DNA of 64,000 bases from Natrinema marinum (GTDB lineage: Archaea > Halobacteriota > Halobacteria > Halobacteriales > Natrialbaceae), in NCBI RefSeq assembly GCF_024296685.1, contig NZ_CP100763.1, positions 2,728,001 to 2,792,000 of the forward strand. Direction: 5' to 3'. Below are positions 8,933 to 18,659 of the stretch, one piece after another (positions within the stretch are counted from its first letter, which is position 1; every line of letters begins with the position of its first letter). A program made the position numbers and the translations under genes. Under the pieces are notes generated by a model. That model searched no databases. It saw nothing but the letters and a program-made list of their open reading frames with translations, and was not told where the DNA came from.

Positions 8933-9538
8933 GGTGTAGGTTCACGTGGTAATAGAGATGAGGTGTCGGTGAGGCCACGCTTCTATTGACCGTCTTTTAC
9001 CGGAGTTCGGTTGGTAGGCAGTGAACTGTGTGTCCGACGCCCTCTCGGGGCTCTGAACTAACGGTTCGGAGCGTGGTCTCGGTCCACTATTTCTCCTCGT
9101 TTCGATTGGGTTTCATCTTTATCCTCTCGAGCAATAGTTTTAAGCACTACTGCAGATCCCTGTATATTTCATCTGTTGTTCTGCGGTGTTGTCGACACCG
9201 TCTGGTGACTCGCGCAGCCATCGTACGATCGGATACCCATTTTATGTCTCTATCACGCATCGGAACTGGCGGGTGCATTTGCTCTTAGTGACGTGCGACT
9301 GGTATCCTTCTCAGGCAAGCGAGTTACCAGACACTATGTTCCGTCTTGCCGAATACCCCTAAGACCCTACTGAGCAGGATTCTTTGGCATGGTTTTCTGC
9401 CGAAGTGGCCGAACTAGGTCGCCTTTCCCACATCCTTCTTGTTCCAACCGTTTCTGGTGTACTGGGTGGCAGATTACAGAGAATAGTCTGCAGTAGATGA
9501 TGCCAGAACAAGACGTTATACCGTTTGATACGGCGACT
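8933..9538. other. 606-bp intergenic stretch
   Basis: This AT-richer stretch lies between the recombinase start and the HerA gene end. Short open frames on both strands have Cys-, Ser- and Arg-rich products unlike acidic haloarchaeal proteins, and none has a convincing start. It probably carries the recombinase promoter; nothing else is recognised. Confidence 0.5.
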
Positions 9539-11560
9539 CTATGGCCATTCGTCGAGGGCATCGGAAACGTCCCGTACCAAGTGAAAGACGACCTGATCCG
9601 TATCAATCCCTGCATCGTCGAACCGTCGTTTCAACCCGTCCAGGATGTTCTCTGTTTTGCATACAACCCAGATCACATCGAACCCGTATTCGAGGTGTTT
9701 CTCGACGTGTTCCCGCTCTCGCGGGGTGTTTTCCATAGCAACCTCGATAGCGACTTCGAATTGGCCAGTATTGACATAGACATCTGCATCGAAGAGTTCG
9801 AGAGTTGTGGCCCACCCCGCTTCTTCGAAGGCGTTTTTCACCTTGTGTTGCCAGTACCTGTGGACAACACCGCCACGACCTTCGTGGCTTGGATCGAGAT
9901 CCAACGTATCCTTGACGTGAGTACGGCCTCTGTCCGTCAGCTCAAGCAGTTTCCGAGCACCGGTTTCTGTATGGGTCGAATGTTCTGTGACTAATCCTGT
10001 CTCTACCAGTTCAGTCTTAGCCTTATTACCCTTGTACCGACTTGAAAAGCGGTCATACCGCTTAGTCAACGGAATGAACGGTTTTTCCACCACCCCTTTC
10101 AGGAGGTGTTCCGCTTCGTCGGAGACCGTGACTTTGGATGGCGGGTCGTCGATTACCGAGGTTTCCTCGGAGTCGGTGTTCTCGGACTGGACGGTTTCTG
10201 AGAACCGTGGTGGCTGCTTGCGTGGCTCAGCCGTCAGTGAGTTCCAGAGTTGGCCTTGAATCCTCTGTAGATCCGGGTCCGTAACAGTTTTCGCCAACTG
10301 ATACTCGTCAAGCGTTACTCTGGCCGGATCGCTGTTTCCGACCTGTACGACTGCTTCCCCGATATCGAGGTCTTTAGCGGCATTGGCTTGCCGCTGAGTA
10401 AGGTTCATTGACTCCGCAACCGCGTGGAACTGTTTCCGGTCGCCGGTAGAGAGAAGGATCTTGGTGTACGTGTTTGCCTTGATTGAATCGGTCAACTTCG
10501 AAGCCTCCTGATCTGCTACGATCAGTCCTTCCCCGAACTCCCTCATTTTCGCCGTCAGTTCGTCGACGGCCGGGATACCTGCTTCATCCTGCCTTTCTTT
10601 GTAGACGCTGAATACTTGCTTTGCCTCGTCAAGGACGAACACATGGTTGAGATCGTCTGAACGGTGGGACTGGGCTAGTCGGTATTCGTAGACAGCCGCG
10701 AGGATAATCTCCATCAGAAAGTTCTGCGTGTCACGACTTAATCCGTCAAACTCGAACACGACATTCCGTTCGAGGAGTTCAGCGAGTGGATAGCCCTGAC
10801 TACAGTCGAAGATGGTTCCGGCTCCGAGGTTCATCGCTTCTATACGGTTGAGGACTGTGTCCCGGTAGTTCGAGGTTTTCCGCACGTAGTTAATGTAGTC
10901 GGAGGTGAGGAACTGCTCGAGTTCATGGAAGCTGGGATACGGCGGCGAGTTCTCATCGAAGAGTCCGTACAGACGGTACAGTTTGAGAATGGATTTTAAG
11001 AGATGGTTTTTTGATCCGGACAGGAGGGCGGTAGCGTGGCCGAAGATCTCGCTGACGACCTGTGCCCATCGCCGAGGTTGGACATCAGGTGGTGGGACTA
11101 ACGGATTCAACTTGAGTTCTGTCCACGGTAAAACCAGTATGTCGTCTCTTTCTTGGGTGAGGTGGCGGTAGTCCTGTTTGAGATCGAAGCACCAGAACGG
11201 GACGTCTAACTGGGAGAGAAGGTTATAGAACAATGTGGTTTTTCCGGAACCTGACTGGCCGATGGCCAGGAGGTGTTTCGAGAGCAGTGATTCATCGAGG
11301 CCGTAGGCATGTTTCGAACCGGTTGTCCCGATACTGAGTCCCTCTGAAGTAGGAGTGCCTGCTGTAACCGGAGGTTTGAACGGGTATGCGCGGTTCTGTG
11401 CTAACGTGGCTGCCAGTGCTTGGCGTCCGTGTTTCTGAAGCGGCTCCGGTGCAAGGGTGTTGAACAGTACGAGACGCCGGATACGTGGATCCGAGAGCTC
11501 CTCTTTCTCAAGTACTTTAAGCAAGGACATCCGATTTCTCGAGCGAGAGTCAGTGGCCAT
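9539..11560 (-). CDS. HerA/VirB4-like ATPase with winged-helix and nuclease-like tail
   Basis: The 673 residues hold a HerA-type RecA fold: Walker A GQSGSGKTT at 101-109, Walker B HVFVLDEAKQ and a downstream IVADQEASKL segment. After about residue 480 comes a winged-helix region (KAKTELVETGLVTE). The last ~130 residues contain a DADVYVNTGQFEVAIEVAME strand pair, in which an Asp is followed by E-V-A, a pattern like degenerate PD-(D/E)xK nucleases. HerA ATPases pump DNA for an attached nuclease, in repair or defence. It follows drmC on the same strand after 224 bp. It may be an extra arm of the DISARM-like locus, or serve DNA transfer like the VirD4-like gene at 30 kb, which has a similar tail. 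Confidence 0.75.
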   Translation of the reverse strand: MATDSRSRNRMSLLKVLEKEELSDPRIRRLVLFNTLAPEPLQKHGRQALAATLAQNRAYPFKPPVTAGTPTSEGLSIGTTGSKHAYGLDESLLSKHLLAIGQSGSGKTTLFYNLLSQLDVPFWCFDLKQDYRHLTQERDDILVLPWTELKLNPLVPPPDVQPRRWAQVVSEIFGHATALLSGSKNHLLKSILKLYRLYGLFDENSPPYPSFHELEQFLTSDYINYVRKTSNYRDTVLNRIEAMNLGAGTIFDCSQGYPLAELLERNVVFEFDGLSRDTQNFLMEIILAAVYEYRLAQSHRSDDLNHVFVLDEAKQVFSVYKERQDEAGIPAVDELTAKMREFGEGLIVADQEASKLTDSIKANTYTKILLSTGDRKQFHAVAESMNLTQRQANAAKDLDIGEAVVQVGNSDPARVTLDEYQLAKTVTDPDLQRIQGQLWNSLTAEPRKQPPRFSETVQSENTDSEETSVIDDPPSKVTVSDEAEHLLKGVVEKPFIPLTKRYDRFSSRYKGNKAKTELVETGLVTEHSTHTETGARKLLELTDRGRTHVKDTLDLDPSHEGRGGVVHRYWQHKVKNAFEEAGWATTLELFDADVYVNTGQFEVAIEVAMENTPREREHVEKHLEYGFDVIWVVCKTENILDGLKRRFDDAGIDTDQVVFHLVRDVSDALDEWP

Positions 11561-11784
11561 ACGTTAACGCTTGAGAGACAAGTTCGAATATAATTGTGGA
11601 CACTCTGTTTCCCTTACCGGTCGATGGCAATTCTGTTTCTTTATCTGGGGTACTCTGTGAAACGCACGGCAAAGTTACTACTTTATGGAAATTAGGCCGA
11701 TAATCTTATATCAGCTCGAGCTTTTGATCGTGTCACAATGGGACAGCGTTGAAAAATTATACCGCCCCGCTACTCCCGTCGCTA

Positions 11785-12660
11785 CTATTCTACTGACTCC
11801 TCAAGAATTTCACGTGTCACAGCGTCTGCCTTGGCTTCGAAGAAATCGAAGAAACCGGTCCACGTCTCAATGTCTGTTTGGCTGCGCGTCAGATATCCCG
11901 CTTCGCCATTAAGCATCATAGAGCTATTGCGTAACTCACCACTTCCGACGTACGCAAGTTGATTGTCCGCAATTATCATTTTCGCATGAATGCTTCGATC
12001 CAGCTTCGGCTGTTTTCCTCCAATCGCGTGATAGAAATCATACACGGAGAGTGAACTCTCAGAGGAGGCGACCGATTCGAACCGATCCATAAGTTCTAGA
12101 ATAGCCTTTCGACCTCGGTTGTGGCCGAAGTCGTCTGCTGGTCGTAAGAGTTCTCTCGTCAGGAATTTTATATTCGCTCCCGACGAAGCTGCCTGATGGA
12201 ACTCGTCTTCTAAGCGAAGTAATCCATCAAGTTCGAAGAATGGTACCACTAATCGGAGTGTTGAATCGGCTGTCTCGAACACTTCGGCGAGTGCGTTCTC
12301 TAACCAGACCCCCGAATTGATGTTCTGGTGTTCCGCATAGTCTTTCCACTCTTCCTGATGTTTGGTGGGGATACTCACAACCGGTTGGTACGTTTCGTCT
12401 GTCACTCCCCTCCCTCCTGGAAGTGTTTCGGATTCTAACACCTGGTAATAGGCTTCCCGTTCCGCTTCTGGATCCTCGAGTTTGAATTGGCCGTCGCTGT
12501 GCCCGGCGACGATGTCTCTCCGTACGAGAGCGTCGAGGTATTCTCTCACAAAGTTTCGGACATCCGGGTCATCGTACTGGTCTGGAATCCCGTCGAGCGA
12601 CACCTTACCGGTGGTACGCAACCTCTCGTGAATCCAGAGGTAGATGTCGTCCTCACGCAC
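11785..12660 (-). CDS. drmC: DISARM DrmC, phospholipase D-like nuclease
   Basis: A 291-residue protein with an N-terminal winged-helix-like region (1-65) and a single PLD domain. The HKD motif is H225-A-K227 with Asp232, followed by YVGSGEL and N251GEAGYL, a typical PLD active site. PLD proteins of this kind work as dimeric, metal-independent nucleases. DrmC is the third core gene of DISARM anti-phage systems. The GTG start at 12660 lies inside the drmB 3' end, which carries GGAGGTGA just upstream, so it is coupled to drmB with an 8-nt overlap. A PLD protein, DpdK, also occurs in bacterial Dpd clusters, so it could instead belong to the dpdA side. Confidence 0.85.
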   Translation of the reverse strand: MREDDIYLWIHERLRTTGKVSLDGIPDQYDDPDVRNFVREYLDALVRRDIVAGHSDGQFKLEDPEAEREAYYQVLESETLPGGRGVTDETYQPVVSIPTKHQEEWKDYAEHQNINSGVWLENALAEVFETADSTLRLVVPFFELDGLLRLEDEFHQAASSGANIKFLTRELLRPADDFGHNRGRKAILELMDRFESVASSESSLSVYDFYHAIGGKQPKLDRSIHAKMIIADNQLAYVGSGELRNSSMMLNGEAGYLTRSQTDIETWTGFFDFFEAKADAVTREILEESVE

Positions 12661-14401
12661 GACGGATCACCTCCGCTGCGAGGTGCCGGTCAAGAAGGCT
12701 ATTTGCAGGAACGTATCCTTCGACCTCTCGTGAGACAAACGGATGACACCGAGCGTCATCAGTGAACACACATGAAAGGCAGGCGTCAGTACAATCACGG
12801 GAACAGTCGCTGAGTATCTCTTCAGTCCGCTGTAATGTCCGTAGGAGTACGCTGCCTGTCTTGTTCATCGTGATTTGACTCAGTCCACCCGCGCCTACGT
12901 CTCGTTGTTCGACGAGAACGATCGCACCTTCTTCGATGAGTACCTTCGCGGCGAGGAAGTCCTCAAGACCTGTCTCCTCAATGGCTGCTTGGTACAAGGC
13001 GTGCTGGTAAGCATGAAGGAGTGGAGTAAGTCGTAACCCAGTCTCACCATCTGCAATTTCGTCTGTGTCAAAATCGTTCAACTGTGTCAGTTCCCGTGCT
13101 GCGATTGCCTCGTACTCGGCATCGCCATTACTCACGACATCTGCCAAGACATCGGTCCGGAGGTCGAAGACGATGCCACGTCCCTCGCGTCGGGTAAGGT
13201 AGGCTGTACGTTCTCGGTCTGAATCGCTCGAACTAAAGCTACGAGCTAACCGACCGTGTGTCTCGAGGTCGGTTCCACGTGAGTCGACGTTTGATTCATA
13301 CCCATACACTGCGGACACGGAACTGACATCAGAAACTGTGAAGACATCGTTTAGACTGAACGTATCGTAGAAGATGGCCTGACTGCCAGGCGTGATTGTG
13401 TCGAGGTTCCAGTGATACGTATCGTCGTCAGCCTGGTTTATCTCGCTCGCTTCGTAGAGTGCTTCTAGGCTTGTTCCCGTCCCGTCGTTACTCACGATGT
13501 CCTCGAGGATAAGCGGTTGCGTGTGTTTAGCATCGATAGTCTTCGGCCGCATCTCAGAGAGGACTTCTTCTTCGCCGTCAGCAGCTGGTTTGTGACAGGT
13601 CGGACACTGCCCATAGAACTGGTCATTGTGGTTGCGACTCTCCGAGCAAAAGAACCGAACGCCGGCAAGCCGATCACCAAGATTGACGTGCAGGTGACCA
13701 CTACAATTGTTCTCTGGACAGGCAATGCGGTCTCTAGTGTCTTCCTTGCTGATCACCACGCTCGGCCCTGGCCCGTCAATGGATTCTTGCATCCATTGGT
13801 GTGGACTCGCCTGTTCAATGTGTGCACATCGTGGACAGACAAACAAGTACGGGAACCGGCGCATCTGATGACGTGAGCTGTGGGGACAGTCGACGGATCG
13901 TTTCATCGCATCCGGACTCTCGACTCCGAAATGATTACACGACGGATCGGTGCACCGATACACTCGCGGGAATGGGACACTAATAACTTCTGAGTCCTCA
14001 CATAACTCCGCTAATTCGATATCGCTAGACGAAAAATCGTACGAACGTGTCGTTTCGTTGGTATCGCCGGCGCTATTCGTATTATTGGTCGCGCTTGAGC
14101 GTTCGGCGTAGCGGCGGAATGCGTCTGGCATATCATCTGTGACCGGTTCGTCAGCCACATCTTCGTCCGTGTCTCGCTGTTCGTATGCCGCCTGCTGTCG
14201 GTTGCTCGCGTCGGCTGTGTACGAGTAAAACTCGGTGTCCAAGTTGGTAATAACGGTCGCGAGTCGGTCGGCGAATGGACCAAGATCAGTTGGTTCTTTG
14301 TTTTCACGAATGGTCTGCACTTGCACTCGGTGGCCATCTTCGGAACGGACTCTCCCAGGATACGCCGTCAGTAGGACCTGATATTGCGATAACCGTGACA
14401 T
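12653..14401 (-). CDS. drmB: DISARM DrmB, DUF1998 helicase partner
   Basis: About 582 residues if started at the ATG at 14401, which overlaps the drmA stop as TAATG behind a strong GGAGGTGA. Several zinc knuckles occupy the first half (CTDPSC, CPRC, CPENNC, CPTC). The C-terminal third has the DUF1998 signature: VLVEQRDVGAGG, a helix, then CSRDCTDACLSC. DUF1998 proteins pair with helicases, and in DISARM DrmA and DrmB form the DNA-loading complex. Gene order drmA-drmB-drmC matches the known core. No methyltransferase gene is next to it, which is unusual for DISARM. The assignment rests on domains plus order. Confidence 0.85.
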   Translation of the reverse strand: MSRLSQYQVLLTAYPGRVRSEDGHRVQVQTIRENKEPTDLGPFADRLATVITNLDTEFYSYTADASNRQQAAYEQRDTDEDVADEPVTDDMPDAFRRYAERSSATNNTNSAGDTNETTRSYDFSSSDIELAELCEDSEVISVPFPRVYRCTDPSCNHFGVESPDAMKRSVDCPHSSRHQMRRFPYLFVCPRCAHIEQASPHQWMQESIDGPGPSVVISKEDTRDRIACPENNCSGHLHVNLGDRLAGVRFFCSESRNHNDQFYGQCPTCHKPAADGEEEVLSEMRPKTIDAKHTQPLILEDIVSNDGTGTSLEALYEASEINQADDDTYHWNLDTITPGSQAIFYDTFSLNDVFTVSDVSSVSAVYGYESNVDSRGTDLETHGRLARSFSSSDSDRERTAYLTRREGRGIVFDLRTDVLADVVSNGDAEYEAIAARELTQLNDFDTDEIADGETGLRLTPLLHAYQHALYQAAIEETGLEDFLAAKVLIEEGAIVLVEQRDVGAGGLSQITMNKTGSVLLRTLQRTEEILSDCSRDCTDACLSCVFTDDARCHPFVSREVEGYVPANSLLDRHLAAEVIRRA

Positions 14402-17400
14402 TACTCGTTCACCTCCGAGGGCAGCTTCCACTCAATCGTTGTCCCGACCTGTTCGTCCGAGGTTCCCCGGAGTTCGAGATCTTTGTCTTCGAAGTATTCA
14501 GAGAACCACTCGTTGATGTTCATGGATCTATTATTTACGCGGGCCTGGGTCGCGGCCTCAAACCATTTACTCTCATGCTCTCTGGTCCCGATAAAATCAA
14601 ACAACTGATCTATTACCTGTTCATCAATAACGTCTAGAATCTGACTGTCAAGTTGAACGTCGGGAGGACAGAAAATGCTGCGCATGTCAGCATACAGCTC
14701 CTGTGCATGAGGGTTCTGTAATGGCCGGTCGTGTTCGTCGAACATTTTGACTAAGTCTTGGATGTCGTGCGGATTGTCATAGTCGAACGCCTGCTCGCGA
14801 ATCGCGTATTCTATCGTCAGAAACGGCCCGAGCAAGAATTCGAAGAGAATACGCGCCAAGTATGGATTTGTTGGATGAATTGCGGCAGTGTCGTAGTAGT
14901 CGTCAACGTTCCCAAGTAGCTGGTGAAATTTCCGTTCGATCTGCATGTCGCGTGGCTTTCCAGGATACAGATGGATAGCTGCGTGGCCAGCTGCATCTTT
15001 TCGTCCTGTTCGCCCAATGGTCTGCATCTGCTCCGACATGCTTCGGGGCGCACCGAACAAGAGTAGGTTATTGAGCTCCGGGATGTCGATACCCAGGGAC
15101 ACCACCAAGTTCGCTAGCACTACCGGGTCTGCCGCTTCGCTCCCCATCCCCATTGATTTTCGAAGGGCAGATTTTGACGACTCGCCGGAAATAAACTGTA
15201 GATCACTCAGGCCTCCGTCACTGATCTGATCCGCTCGGTCCCCGATAGACTCCCGTAGCGAATACCCGTCCGATTTCCGGTGAAGATAGCCCAGAATCTG
15301 TTCGTAGTGACTGATATCAGCATCGACACGGGCGTCTCGGATCGCTTCCTCGAAATCATTGCGGAACTCCGTTCCAGACGTCGTATTGTGGAAGTCATCA
15401 TACAGTTGTACGATCGCTTCCCGGAATGACCCTCTGTTCGACGTTGCGACCGGTGTCCCTGCGAGGATTCGATAGCGAACACGGTTCTCTACCATACTAA
15501 AGTAGTCGCCATGTTCACCACTGTCTGGGACGGCAACTATCTCGTCTTCGGAGGCGCGTAGTAACCGTGAGATGTGTTCGAATTTGTTACTGATCGTCGC
15601 TGTCCCTGAGTCGACTGAGATGGCATGGCTATCTCGGTCCCGAGTCTCACCAGACCGTAGACGCGAAGCCAGTACTTCGAAAAAGCGGAGAATGATCGAA
15701 ATGGAGATTCCGAACTGGCCAGTGTACATGTGCGTCTCATCTAGCACGATGTGACCGATTGGTGAGTGCTCGGCACCCTCGCGATCCGATTCACTCACCT
15801 TCCAATCCACCCCGTTCCATGGAGTGGTGACACGATCGTTGGTGTTACAAACGAAACACACCAGTCCATCCCGGTCGTTGAGCACTCGATAATTGTTCAT
15901 ATCAGTGAGTGCTCTTCCGCAGTTCTCGCATTTACTGTATGGAGCGCCATAGAACGGCAACGTGGAGAAGGTTGAGTGGTGCGTATTCGACTCTACGGTC
16001 GGCATCGTGAAGAACTTCTCCGGCGTTCCGACGGTCAAACTCGGCAGATACTGTTGGGTTCGCTCCACGTCGTATACGAAGTCGTATAGGAACCCGCACT
16101 CAGAGTTGGTGCAGACGGGGAACTGTAGGTGATTGTCCATCGTGTCGAGACAGTGTCTGGAGTCACAATCTTGACACTCTGTGTCCAACTCGGAGCCACA
16201 GCAATCACAGCTCCCAATATACCCAACGAGATCATCGGCATCCAAGTATGTCCGCTCACCGGTCTCATCATACTGCCGCCCGATTGCGACCCCCACAGAG
16301 AACTCTTGATCGGGCATCAAACTCCCTGCATTGGAATGGTGTTGTCCTTGGACGTATCGCTTGTATTTTGTAGCGAGTTCGATCACTTCCTCTAGTTTGT
16401 CTTCGGTTAGCATCCGCGTCGGAAACGGGAATGCGGCGCGTGTATCTCGCTCGAGGATTGTCAACAGCGTTGAACCGTAGTAAACGATGGTCTTCCCAGC
16501 AGAGGTCGGTGCCTGAACGACGACTGGTGACGTCTCATCATCAAGGAGGGCAAGTGCCCTTTCTTGGATTGCGTCCCACTGGAATTTGTGAAGTGTTGGT
16601 TCGTCGTCTGCGGTACGCCCTGATTCGTACTCGTCGCTCTCGATGGGAGGCAGGTCACCAAGGTAGTGTCGAAGTGCCAATAGAACTCCCCGAAGATTTC
16701 GGAGCAGGGTCTCGTGTTCACGAGCGGCCGTCGCCTCTTGGGCTAGCACAGGAGCAGCTTCTAGCAGCTCATCATTGTCCATACAGACTAACTGGTCCAG
16801 CCGGTAACCCGAGGTGACCGGTTCCTCTTCGACGTAATCGTACACCCCGAATGATGTCGTTCTGAACCGTTCGCCTGCTTGTGGCACATCTCTTGTCTCC
16901 AACCGTGTCTCGAATGATTCGACAGTCCGTGTGAGGTAGCAGTCCTGTTGCCGATACCGGTTCTCTTCACTTACGTCACGGGAATTATCTTCTGCAGACA
17001 GTGCCGACTGTAGTTTCACGTCGTGCTGTTGACTCGGAAAATCAACGACCATTTCGTCGAATTCGAGTTCCATTGATGGATAGAAGACGCGCCGTTCGGC
17101 CCACCCTGACTGGTCGTTTTCGTCCACATATGTCTCGTTCCTCATCGTCACTGTGAGCCGGACGTAGTCATCGGAATCGCCCGCCGGCGTCAAACCCCCG
17201 AGATCTTCGTTCACCGATACTGTGAGACTCAGTGTTAGTGTCGGCCGATTATAATTAATCTCGGCAGTATCTCCACTCAATTCTGAGAGATTATCATCGG
17301 TTGCACCCGTGCGATCAAGCGCACGTCTCTCCTGAGCATCTCGGTTTGGGTTGATGACTGCAGCCTGCGTCTGGGTTCCTGCGATCGTGATCGTTTCTTC

Positions 17401-17895
17401 GTAGTCTGTATCGTTCGAAATGGGGATGGATTCTGGCCCAGCTTCGAACTGAACGGGAATCGCTGTGGTCGCAAACGGTCGCTCCGCGGTATACATGTTG
17501 TGTGGTTCCCCACCAATCATGAGCGTTGGCAAGTGATTTTCTGTTAGTTGATACGGCGAACTGTAATCAACATCCAGATATGCACCGACGAATCCGTCGA
17601 TAGCGACGGTTAACTCAGCGTCAAGACTGTCGCGTTCGACAAGAACGTGGACACGGTGGGCAGACGGGTTTTTGAACATTGCATCGTCGAACCCACCAAC
17701 CGGGCGCGGGACGAGACAATTTCCATCACCAACTTCGTCAGTACGGACGCCGCGGCGGTAGGTAAAATCTGTGAGGTGCTCTACAGAGAGTCGGTCGAGA
17801 TATGATGCATCCTTAGTGGTTGGCCGCAGTTGTGGAAGCAATTGATCTTGGAGAACCGTCTGTGGGTCACCGTCAGGAAGAAGCCGTGAATCCAT
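14401..17895 (-). CDS. drmA: DISARM DrmA, superfamily 2 helicase
   Basis: A 1164-residue helicase. The N-terminal ~430 residues are acidic and beta-rich, of unknown fold. Walker A APTSAGKT is at 462-469, the DETH box at 719-722 and motif VI QTIGRTGR at 958-965, with VVSLGIDIPELN just before it. Between motifs I and II lie two zinc clusters (CDCCG..CQDC..C and CENCG..CFVC). Length and layout fit DrmA. DISARM DrmA translocates on DNA with unmethylated ends to block phage entry. It leads a coupled drmA-drmB-drmC operon. An ATTTATTAAC box sits right before the start codon at 17895, so transcription may begin slightly upstream or the true start may be internal. Confidence 0.85.
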   Translation of the reverse strand: MDSRLLPDGDPQTVLQDQLLPQLRPTTKDASYLDRLSVEHLTDFTYRRGVRTDEVGDGNCLVPRPVGGFDDAMFKNPSAHRVHVLVERDSLDAELTVAIDGFVGAYLDVDYSSPYQLTENHLPTLMIGGEPHNMYTAERPFATTAIPVQFEAGPESIPISNDTDYEETITIAGTQTQAAVINPNRDAQERRALDRTGATDDNLSELSGDTAEINYNRPTLTLSLTVSVNEDLGGLTPAGDSDDYVRLTVTMRNETYVDENDQSGWAERRVFYPSMELEFDEMVVDFPSQQHDVKLQSALSAEDNSRDVSEENRYRQQDCYLTRTVESFETRLETRDVPQAGERFRTTSFGVYDYVEEEPVTSGYRLDQLVCMDNDELLEAAPVLAQEATAAREHETLLRNLRGVLLALRHYLGDLPPIESDEYESGRTADDEPTLHKFQWDAIQERALALLDDETSPVVVQAPTSAGKTIVYYGSTLLTILERDTRAAFPFPTRMLTEDKLEEVIELATKYKRYVQGQHHSNAGSLMPDQEFSVGVAIGRQYDETGERTYLDADDLVGYIGSCDCCGSELDTECQDCDSRHCLDTMDNHLQFPVCTNSECGFLYDFVYDVERTQQYLPSLTVGTPEKFFTMPTVESNTHHSTFSTLPFYGAPYSKCENCGRALTDMNNYRVLNDRDGLVCFVCNTNDRVTTPWNGVDWKVSESDREGAEHSPIGHIVLDETHMYTGQFGISISIILRFFEVLASRLRSGETRDRDSHAISVDSGTATISNKFEHISRLLRASEDEIVAVPDSGEHGDYFSMVENRVRYRILAGTPVATSNRGSFREAIVQLYDDFHNTTSGTEFRNDFEEAIRDARVDADISHYEQILGYLHRKSDGYSLRESIGDRADQISDGGLSDLQFISGESSKSALRKSMGMGSEAADPVVLANLVVSLGIDIPELNNLLLFGAPRSMSEQMQTIGRTGRKDAAGHAAIHLYPGKPRDMQIERKFHQLLGNVDDYYDTAAIHPTNPYLARILFEFLLGPFLTIEYAIREQAFDYDNPHDIQDLVKMFDEHDRPLQNPHAQELYADMRSIFCPPDVQLDSQILDVIDEQVIDQLFDFIGTREHESKWFEAATQARVNNRSMNINEWFSEYFEDKDLELRGTSDEQVGTTIEWKLPSEVNE

Positions 17896-18008
17896 TCTTA
17901 GTTAATAAATTCCCGCACTTCTCATTAACTTGTCCTATTCATTCCCTTCCTACTAAGGGAAAAGAACTAGACGGTACACGGTAGTAGTGATTTCGTCGAG
18001 TACTGCCC

Positions 18009-18584
18009 TCATCTATCTTTCTGTCGTAGCCATTCTTTATACGAAACCCATGGGCTGTATCGTCTGTGTATGGTGGCGAGTTCGCTTGCCCGCTCCTGCA
18101 CATCGTGGGGGCTCTTGATGTGACGACCAGTGAATGTGAAAAATTTCTGTCCGTCAAAGAGTTCAACCGGGAAGTTCTTTGCATGGCCGTATTCACTTTC
18201 TAAATTGTAACCTGATGCTAAGATATGGAGTCCATGGCCGCCGACCGAGACCTCGGTGTACGAATTGACTGTGGTAAAGATATCCTTGCTGGCGTCGTTA
18301 GTGAATCGAAGTTCGTTGTCAAGACAATCGTCTAAATCAATAAGGACAAGTTCGTCATCAAGACCCATGGCAAAGCCGACTCCTTCTGGAGCTTCGTGAT
18401 CGGCGTACGCAAGTTGTGCTTCCTGATAACTCATATGATGTTCCTGCGTTTTGAGTACATCAACGGCCCTGCCTGATGCAGGGTCAATAGGCTCCTTATC
18501 AGCATTGAAACATGCCCACCTATCACGTTGTTTCAGCGAGTGTAAGAGTTCGTTCGATGCTATCTCTGATTCCTGAAGTTGCAT
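18009..18584 (-). CDS. PrimPol-like protein, primase domain only
   Basis: About 191 residues when started at the ATG at 18584, 25-35 bp from an AAATATTT box and so probably leaderless; an earlier ATG at 18635 would put the promoter inside the gene. The core shows GVGFAMGLDDELVLIDLDD, VSVGGHGLHIL and FDGQKFFTFTGRH, the pattern of primase-polymerase (AEP) domains in plasmid and phage replication proteins: metal-binding D-x-D, then a GxHxx motif and a T-G loop. No helicase domain follows, so it is only the front half of the usual replication protein. It could prime replication of the element together with the nearby Orc1/Cdc6 proteins. Confidence 0.65.
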   Translation of the reverse strand: MQLQESEIASNELLHSLKQRDRWACFNADKEPIDPASGRAVDVLKTQEHHMSYQEAQLAYADHEAPEGVGFAMGLDDELVLIDLDDCLDNELRFTNDASKDIFTTVNSYTEVSVGGHGLHILASGYNLESEYGHAKNFPVELFDGQKFFTFTGRHIKSPHDVQERASELATIHRRYSPWVSYKEWLRQKDR

Positions 18585-18607
18585 TAGTGGGTCTGTGGGA
18601 TTGGAAC

Positions 18608-18622
18608 TGGAAAAATATTTAC
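18608..18622. promoter_or_regulatory. shared divergent TATA box
   Basis: AAAAATATTT lies between the PrimPol-like gene and the SLATT-like gene, whose ATGs are only 75 bp apart. The near-palindromic box is well placed to serve transcription both ways, giving a leaderless leftward transcript and a short-leader rightward one. Confidence 0.45.
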
Positions 18623-18659
18623 ACCCATTGTACAATTGATACCGTACACTCTCTTGACG

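Noticed and set aside
9028-9538. Small genes in the gap before the HerA-like gene
   Set aside because: Products are rich in Cys, Ser and Arg with no supporting start signals.
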